A stretch of 6,325 bases of DNA from Bacteroidales bacterium UBA1751. GTDB lineage: Bacteria > Bacteroidota > Bacteroidia > Bacteroidales > UBA932. Under the pieces are notes generated by a model that ran no database searches, was not told the DNA's origin, and worked only from the letters and a program-made list of their open reading frames with translations. The stretch covers positions 1 to 6,325 of the forward strand of contig DCHN01000052.1 in the NCBI GenBank assembly GCA_002315995.1, written 5' to 3'. Below are positions 4,934-6,325 of the stretch, in pieces (positions within the stretch are counted from its first letter, which is position 1; the number at the start of each line of letters is the position of its first letter). The translations under genes and the position numbers were made by a program.

Positions 4934-4941
4934 TACCTTTG
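4934..4941 (+). promoter_or_regulatory. -7 box for the CoA-transferase gene
   Basis: TACCTTTG matches TAnnTTTG, leaving an untranslated leader of roughly 70 bases before the ATG at 5019. No TTTG stands at the expected -33 position. Its presence suggests the gene is transcribed on its own, not only by read-through from mazG. Confidence 0.5.
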
Positions 4942-5018
4942 CAAGATTAGCGGGAAAAAGCGAAAAACTATCGCAAGTGGAAAAGGAAAAACAATAATAA
5001 TTCAAAAATAATATAGTA

Positions 5019-6323
5019 ATGAGCGAAATCAAGTTTATCAGTGCGGATCAGGCCGTGAAGTTCGTAAAGAGCGGCGACCATATCCATTTCAGCAGCGTTG
5101 CAAGTGCACCTAAGATTCTTATTGACGCCCTTTGCAGAAGGGGTGATGCAGGTGAACTCAAGGATGTTAAAATACACCATTTGCATACAGAGGGAGAGGC
5201 CCCATATACAGATCAGAAGTATGAGGGAATCTTCTTCCATCAGGCATTCTTTGTAGGCGGAAACGTAAGAAAGAATGTACAGGCAGGTTGGGCAGACTAT
5301 ATTCCTATCTTCCTGAGTGAGACACAGAAGCTCTACAGAAGCGGCGTTCTTCCTTGCGATGTTGCAATGGTTCAGGTTTCAACTCCTGACAAGCACGGAT
5401 ACGTATCACTTGGTACCAGTGTAGATGCCACACTTGCAGCCATTGAGTGTGCAAGAGTTGTAATTGCTGTTGTGAACAAGAACGTTCCACGTTCATTCGG
5501 CGATGCAATGATTCCTGTGAGCATGATTGACTACTTCGTTGAGTGCGACAGCATTCTCGAGCCTGCCCACTTCTCTACTCCTAGCGACATTGAGGTTGCC
5601 ATTGGTAAGAACTGTGCTGCTCTCATTGAGGATGGCGCTACTCTCCAGATGGGTATTGGAGCAATTCCTAACGCAGTGCTCGCACAGCTAGGCGGCCACA
5701 AGAACCTTGGTATCCACACCGAGATGTTTGCCGACGGCGTTCTTCCACTTGTACATTCAGGTGTCATTAACGGTGCCGAGAAGGCTATTGACAATGGCAA
5801 GATGGTTTCAACATTCCTTATGGGCTCACAGGAGGTTTATGACTTCATTGATGACAACCCTGGCGTAGCAATGATGGATGTAGGATACACCAACGATCCA
5901 TACGTAATTGCAAAGAACCCTAAGGTAACTGCAATTAACTCCGCTCTTGCAATTGATATTACAGGACAGGTTTGCGCAGACTCATTGGGAACCAAGTTCT
6001 ACAGTGGAGTAGGCGGACAGATTGACTTCATTTACGGAGCTTCAATGTCAAAGGGCGGCAAGGCAATTATTGCAATGCCATCTGCAACAAACAAGGGCTT
6101 GAGCAAGATTTCAAATATTCTCGCTCCTGGTTCAGGCGTTGTTACAACAAGAAACCACGTTCACTACATAGTTACCGAGTATGGTGCAGTTGACCTTTAC
6201 GGCAAATCACTTCAGGAGAGGGCAAAGCTCATTACAAGCATTGCGCATCCATCTGCAAGGGAGGAGCTTGACAAGGCAGCGTTCGAGCGTTACGGTTCAC
6301 ACTACCATTTCCTTCAGAAATAA
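5019..6323 (+). CDS. Acetyl-CoA hydrolase/transferase family protein, 4-hydroxybutyrate or butyryl-CoA:acetate CoA-transferase-like
   Basis: This complete 434-residue cytoplasmic enzyme ends two bases before the window edge. It belongs to the class of CoA-transferases that pass CoA between acyl-CoA and acetate through a glutamyl-CoA intermediate. Visible marks are STPDKHGYVSLG (121-132), MGIGAIPNAVL (211-221), GIHTEMFADG (231-240) with E235 as the expected catalytic glutamate, the glycine loop GVGGQIDF (330-337), VTEYGAVDLYGKSLQERA (385-402) and AHPSAREEL (409-417). The length fits 4-hydroxybutyrate and butyryl-CoA:acetate CoA-transferases. In anaerobic Bacteroidales such enzymes serve acetate, succinate or butyrate fermentation. 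The exact acyl substrate cannot be read from the sequence, and simple acetyl-CoA hydrolase activity remains possible. It is 119 bases downstream of mazG with its own -7 box. Confidence 0.92.
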   Translation: MSEIKFISADQAVKFVKSGDHIHFSSVASAPKILIDALCRRGDAGELKDVKIHHLHTEGEAPYTDQKYEGIFFHQAFFVGGNVRKNVQAGWADYIPIFLSETQKLYRSGVLPCDVAMVQVSTPDKHGYVSLGTSVDATLAAIECARVVIAVVNKNVPRSFGDAMIPVSMIDYFVECDSILEPAHFSTPSDIEVAIGKNCAALIEDGATLQMGIGAIPNAVLAQLGGHKNLGIHTEMFADGVLPLVHSGVINGAEKAIDNGKMVSTFLMGSQEVYDFIDDNPGVAMMDVGYTNDPYVIAKNPKVTAINSALAIDITGQVCADSLGTKFYSGVGGQIDFIYGASMSKGGKAIIAMPSATNKGLSKISNILAPGSGVVTTRNHVHYIVTEYGAVDLYGKSLQERAKLITSIAHPSAREELDKAAFERYGSHYHFLQK

Positions 6324-6325
6324 TT

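Noticed and set aside
4474..4944. Minus-strand open frame opposite the end of mazG
   Set aside because: It is a shadow of the well-supported mazG coding sequence and has no family features.

Overview
The window looks like chromosome of a Bacteroidota species, most likely Bacteroidales. The reasons are the promoter boxes of the TAnnTTTG type, the near absence of Shine-Dalgarno sites, AT-rich spacers, a tRNA-Asp gene with no encoded CCA, and the families present (Bacteroidales-type chain-length determinant, IS4-type transposase with a DUF4372-like N-terminus). This is inferred from sequence features alone. I cannot name a genus.

Left part, about 1-2440, looks accessory. It opens with the N-terminal end of an IS4-type transposase on the minus strand. 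A structured leader follows, with a long terminator-like hairpin at 322-392 and a second hairpin at 394-421. Next comes a compact plus-strand cassette of three genes: two tandem paralogous small proteins of unknown function (455-946, 966-1487), then a protein with a PD-(D/E)XK/MmcB-like core (1462-2133) whose start overlaps the gene before it. The cassette ends exactly at a 176-bp, almost palindromic, MITE-like element (2133-2308). That element has 10-bp perfect inverted ends, a flanking GGTG duplication, nested CTGGACT repeats and an internal terminator-like hairpin. It supplies the last base of the stop codon of the third gene. A 16-bp perfect palindrome and three in-phase 11-bp direct repeats lie between this element and the tRNA terminator.

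A minus-strand tRNA-Asp(GTC) gene (2485-2558), with its own promoter and terminator, marks the change to ordinary chromosome. To its right are a chain-length determinant (Wzz-type) gene on the minus strand, a divergently transcribed mazG nucleotide pyrophosphohydrolase gene, and a complete acetyl-CoA hydrolase/CoA-transferase gene that ends two bases before the window does. These three look like independent housekeeping or envelope units, each with its own -7 box.

The parts most worth following up are the MITE-like element, the uncharacterised three-gene cassette with its leader, and the repeat cluster beside the tRNA, which could be an integrase arm region or an iteron-like site. No integrase or replication gene lies in the window, so membership of an integrated element is an inference.
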